From positions 1-7,924 of the forward strand of contig CABUCQ010000098.1 in the NCBI GenBank assembly GCA_902490095.1: a stretch of 7,924 nt of DNA, read 5' to 3'. Each line of letters begins with the position of its first letter. Position 1 is the stretch's first letter. Positions 5,545 to 7,924 of this stretch are shown piece after piece. Origin of the DNA: an uncultured Collinsella sp. GTDB lineage: Bacteria > Actinomycetota > Coriobacteriia > Coriobacteriales > Coriobacteriaceae. The position numbers and the translations under genes were made by a program. Below the pieces are notes generated by a model that was not told where the DNA came from, searched no databases, and saw nothing but the letters and a program-made list of their open reading frames with translations.

Positions 5545-6621
5545 GTGGCATTAGATCCCATTCAAGAGGATTGCCATCGCCTCGTTCTTGAGGCCTTGCG
5601 CCGCGACAATATCCCGCTCACCGACGGTGCCGCCGTAGAGCGTCTGATGGAACAATTCACCCGCAACCCCGCACCGCTCATCGTGCACGACCGCGACCGC
5701 GCCGGACATCTGATTGCCAAGGTAGTCGAGGCCGTCGACTACCGCATTCCCTTTATCCCTGACGATACCCAGGCAGAGCAAGAAGAGACCGCTGCCGAGA
5801 ACATGCTTCGCGAGGCAACCGAGCTCGATCCGACCAACTGGGACGCTCAGCGCATGCTGACCGCCCTCACCGCCAACTCCAACGAGGAGTACGTACAGTA
5901 CTTGGTATCCAAGCGCGATGAAGTCGAGCACGACCTGGCACTCAAGATTGCCTCGGCGCAGGACCCCTACGAGCGCGAGGCCGCGGGCGACCTTATGCGC
6001 CGCCCCTACCTGCGCTGGCTTGCCGCCCTTGCGTCGCGTGCCCTCATTAGCGGCCGCTATCGCATGTCGCTCGAAGCCGCAAACCGCAGCCTCGACTTTG
6101 CCCCCAACGATCCGGCCGGCGTCCGCCACACCGCGATGCTCGCCATGGCAAAGCTCGAATACCCCGCCGAGGAGCTCAAACGCTTTCGCTCTGCCCACTC
6201 CGTCCCCTATCTTGCCAACACGCCGCTGCGCCGTCGTCCCAAGGACGCGGAGCGCGACTTGGACCCGTGGACGCTCATCGCGCTGATGAGCGCTGCCTGG
6301 CGAGAGCTAGACTACGAGAGCGCCGAGCACTACTTGTGCATCCTCGCACGCTCGTGCCCGCACGCAGCCGAGGCACTCTACTTCCAAACCGAGTTTCCCG
6401 ATGGCGTCTATGCCCGCGTCAACGTAGGTGTGGGCTCCACCGACGAGCTTGTCCTTGCGCTGTCCGAGGCGACGCCGGTACTGCAGGAGGGCCTGGGCGC
6501 CCCCGACAACGCCAGCTTTGCCGCCTGGGTCGCCACCAACGATATCGTGCGTTCCCAGATCGACGAGCGCATCCTGCGGGCGGCCGAGCAGGGCTTGCCG
6601 TTTAAGGGAGGAGACCTCTAA
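5545..6621 (+). CDS. TPR-like helical repeat protein, first of a paralogous pair
   Basis: I do not recognise this 358-residue protein as a named gene. It is predicted to be soluble and almost wholly helical, with no signal peptide, membrane segment or catalytic motif. TPR-like helix pairs are visible at about 82-110 (LREATELDPTNWDA), 156-190 (GRYRMSLEAANRSLDFAPND fits the second helix and Pro32 of the TPR consensus) and 241-275. Such repeats usually bind other proteins. Residues 85-131, 156-205 and 240-280 align with the corresponding parts of the next gene product, so the two look like diverged tandem duplicates. The start is GTG with AGGAGG. The stop codon TAA shares its last A with the ATG of the next gene, implying translational coupling. 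murT lies downstream in the same direction, so a scaffold role in cell-wall synthesis is possible but unproven. Confidence 0.85.
   Translation: MALDPIQEDCHRLVLEALRRDNIPLTDGAAVERLMEQFTRNPAPLIVHDRDRAGHLIAKVVEAVDYRIPFIPDDTQAEQEETAAENMLREATELDPTNWDAQRMLTALTANSNEEYVQYLVSKRDEVEHDLALKIASAQDPYEREAAGDLMRRPYLRWLAALASRALISGRYRMSLEAANRSLDFAPNDPAGVRHTAMLAMAKLEYPAEELKRFRSAHSVPYLANTPLRRRPKDAERDLDPWTLIALMSAAWRELDYESAEHYLCILARSCPHAAEALYFQTEFPDGVYARVNVGVGSTDELVLALSEATPVLQEGLGAPDNASFAAWVATNDIVRSQIDERILRAAEQGLPFKGGDL
6606..6613 (+). promoter_or_regulatory. Ribosome binding site inside the end of the first TPR gene
   Basis: GGGAGGAG lies within the last codons of the gene ending at 6621, 7 bases before the ATG at 6621-6623. 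Together with the TAATG overlap it supports translational coupling of the two TPR-like genes. Confidence 0.75.
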
Positions 6622-7664
6622 TGGATCCGAGCGTCTACATCCCCGCCTATCTGGAGCGCACCTATCTGGCGTCGCACCCCGAACTCACCGATGCAGCACG
6701 CGAGCTTGTCCATAACGACGTGAGCGTCAACCCTCATAAGTATGCGCAGACCGAGCATGCCCAGGCGCTATTGTCCTATGCTGGCGTCCACCGCCACCTG
6801 CTCGACGAACTCCATCGCATCGAGGACATGGGCAGCGACGAGGAGTTTGAGCAGACGCGCAACCGCCTGTTCGACGATATGCGCGATGAGTTGCTCAAGA
6901 TCGTCCGCGTCGATGCGTATGTCCTCGATGCGCAGCTGCTCGCCATCATTTTGGCGGACACGCCCGTCGACGCCTGCCTGGGCGACCTGATGAAACTCGA
7001 GGCGACCACGGCCGATTACCTGCAGCAAAGCGTGCCCGGGTTCGACATGGAGGCCCCACACTACTGGGCCAACAAGGTTTTGACGGACGGCGTGACGGCG
7101 GCCGATCTCACCGTAAGCGAGCCGGCTCTTATCGGGTGGCTCCACACGCTCGAGGCCATCTCGCAGCTGTGCATGGCAAGCGCTCGCTACCGTGCTGCCG
7201 CCAACTATTCTCGCCGTATTCTTAAGGCGGAAGGCTATCCCACCCGAGCTGCAGGCACCGTGCTACTCGCCCTCGCTCGCCTGGAAGACGAGGACGGCTT
7301 TTTTGCCCTGGCCCACCAGCTCGAGGAGCAGATGGGGGCCGATGCCCTCGAGAACTCCCCCTGGTACCTGCTCGCCCGCACGATCTTGCTGTTCAAAACG
7401 AACAAGATGCGCCCGGCGACACGCGCGCTGCGCGAGTTTGCCAACCGCTGCGAGGGCGGCGCGTTCTTTTTGCTGAACCCCATGTATCAGACGCCGTACC
7501 TTCCCTGCCGGCCCGAACCGCACGACCCCTGGGACCTTTCGCATCAGGCAGTTTGGGAGGCCGACGGCATCATCTCGGATACTCCCGACTTTGCCCCCTG
7601 GGCCAACGCTTGCGAAGACGTATCGCAGCTTGCCCAGGAATTTGCGCGCCGCTACGGCTTTTAG
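6621..7664 (+). CDS. TPR-like helical repeat protein, second of a paralogous pair
   Basis: Unrecognised 347-residue protein, mostly helical and soluble by composition, without signal peptide or membrane segment. TPR-like helix pairs are at about 83-112, 171-205 (ARYRAAANYSRRILKAEGYP) and 247-282. Corresponding stretches of the upstream protein match: DAQLLAIILADTP with DAQRMLTALTANS, and the WL motif before GRY/ARY in each. Duplication followed by divergence is the simplest reading. The C-terminus (about 285-347) is rich in Pro, Trp and acidic residues (YLPCRPEPHDPWDL) and has no evident counterpart upstream. The ATG overlaps the preceding stop by one base. The next gene, murT, begins 45 bases after the stop with no terminator between, so the three are probably co-transcribed. 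Function cannot be assigned; a protein-protein adaptor is the most that the repeats suggest. Confidence 0.85.
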   Translation: MDPSVYIPAYLERTYLASHPELTDAARELVHNDVSVNPHKYAQTEHAQALLSYAGVHRHLLDELHRIEDMGSDEEFEQTRNRLFDDMRDELLKIVRVDAYVLDAQLLAIILADTPVDACLGDLMKLEATTADYLQQSVPGFDMEAPHYWANKVLTDGVTAADLTVSEPALIGWLHTLEAISQLCMASARYRAAANYSRRILKAEGYPTRAAGTVLLALARLEDEDGFFALAHQLEEQMGADALENSPWYLLARTILLFKTNKMRPATRALREFANRCEGGAFFLLNPMYQTPYLPCRPEPHDPWDLSHQAVWEADGIISDTPDFAPWANACEDVSQLAQEFARRYGF

Positions 7665-7709
7665 CGACGCGATCGCCCCGACCATGTCATCTATGTTAGG
7701 AACGGCTTC

Positions 7710-7924
7710 ATGAACCTCCGCTCATCTCTTGCCTGCACCTCGAGCGATATCGCCCGCTGGGGATTGCGCTCCGTCCTTAAGCGCCAGGGCGGCGTACTCC
7801 CCGGCCGCATCGCCATGAAAATCGACCCCGAGCTGCTAAGCGACCTCGCGGACCTTGTCGACCGCAGCGTGGTGATCACCGGCACCAACGGCAAGACCAC
7901 CACCTCCAACCTCATCGCCGACGC
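7710..7924 (+). CDS. murT: Lipid II isoglutaminyl synthase subunit MurT (5' part)
   Basis: The first 71 codons of a Mur-ligase-family protein, cut by the window end. In the known system MurT and the glutaminase GatD form a complex that amidates the D-Glu of lipid II to D-iso-glutamine at the cytoplasmic face of the membrane. What is visible is the N-terminal GGVLPGRIAMKIDPELL (27-43), typical of MurT, and the ATP-binding P-loop GTNGKTTT (58-65) followed by SNLIAD. The position of the P-loop only about 58 residues from the start fits MurT rather than MurC-F, which carry a longer UDP-binding N-terminal domain. The ATG has AGGAA 7 bases upstream. A GatD gene is expected next but lies outside the window. 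Its partial state prevents checking the cysteine-rich insertion of the family. Confidence 0.88.
   Translation, partial: MNLRSSLACTSSDIARWGLRSVLKRQGGVLPGRIAMKIDPELLSDLADLVDRSVVITGTNGKTTTSNLIAD

Noticed and set aside
5551..6198. Minus-strand open frame of 215 codons opposite the first TPR-like gene
   Set aside because: The plus-strand frame has a good ribosome site, coupling to the next gene and a homologous neighbour. The minus frame has none of these.
7684..7713. Nine-codon frame overlapping the murT start (ATGA)
   Set aside because: A tiny leader peptide is possible, but there is no ribosome site of its own and such overlaps arise by chance.

Overview
The window reads as GC-rich bacterial chromosome. 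Coding density is high, codons favour G or C at the third position, and one start is GTG. The gene content suggests an anaerobic, fermentative gut actinobacterium of the class Coriobacteriia, with Collinsella-like as the best guess: a multi-cluster ferredoxin, three metal-dependent polyol/alcohol dehydrogenases, and a MurT-type cell-wall enzyme. This assignment is an inference from gene types and composition, not from a marker gene.

Left part (1-5044), all on the minus strand. In transcription order this holds an iron-dependent alcohol dehydrogenase (3821-5044), a canonical glycerol dehydrogenase GldA (2642-3742), a diverged GldA-like paralog (1462-2529), and a protein with four [4Fe-4S] cluster motifs (57-1310). 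Strong intrinsic-terminator hairpins stand after the first and second of these genes, and each lies very close to the next gene. The block is therefore a series of separately controlled or attenuated genes rather than a simple operon. The dehydrogenases probably interconvert alcohols or polyols with aldehydes or ketones using NAD(H), which balances redox during fermentation. Whether the Fe-S protein is linked to them is unknown. Bases 1-56 hold too little to call a gene.

Middle (5045-5544). This is a divergent intergenic region of about 500 bases. It contains a leader hairpin near the alcohol dehydrogenase, two AAACGTTT palindromes, a cluster of GTGC(C/G)ACA-type repeats, and weak promoter candidates for both directions. 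No convincing gene lies within it.

Right part (5545-7924), all on the plus strand. Two tandem genes of unrecognised function (5545-6621 and 6621-7664) overlap by one base. They encode TPR-like helical-repeat proteins that appear to be paralogs of each other. After a 45-base gap without a terminator comes the start of murT (7710 to the window end), a subunit of the lipid II isoglutaminyl synthase that amidates peptidoglycan precursors. The arrangement suggests a co-transcribed unit linking the TPR pair to cell-wall synthesis. It is the best lead in the window for something not yet described.
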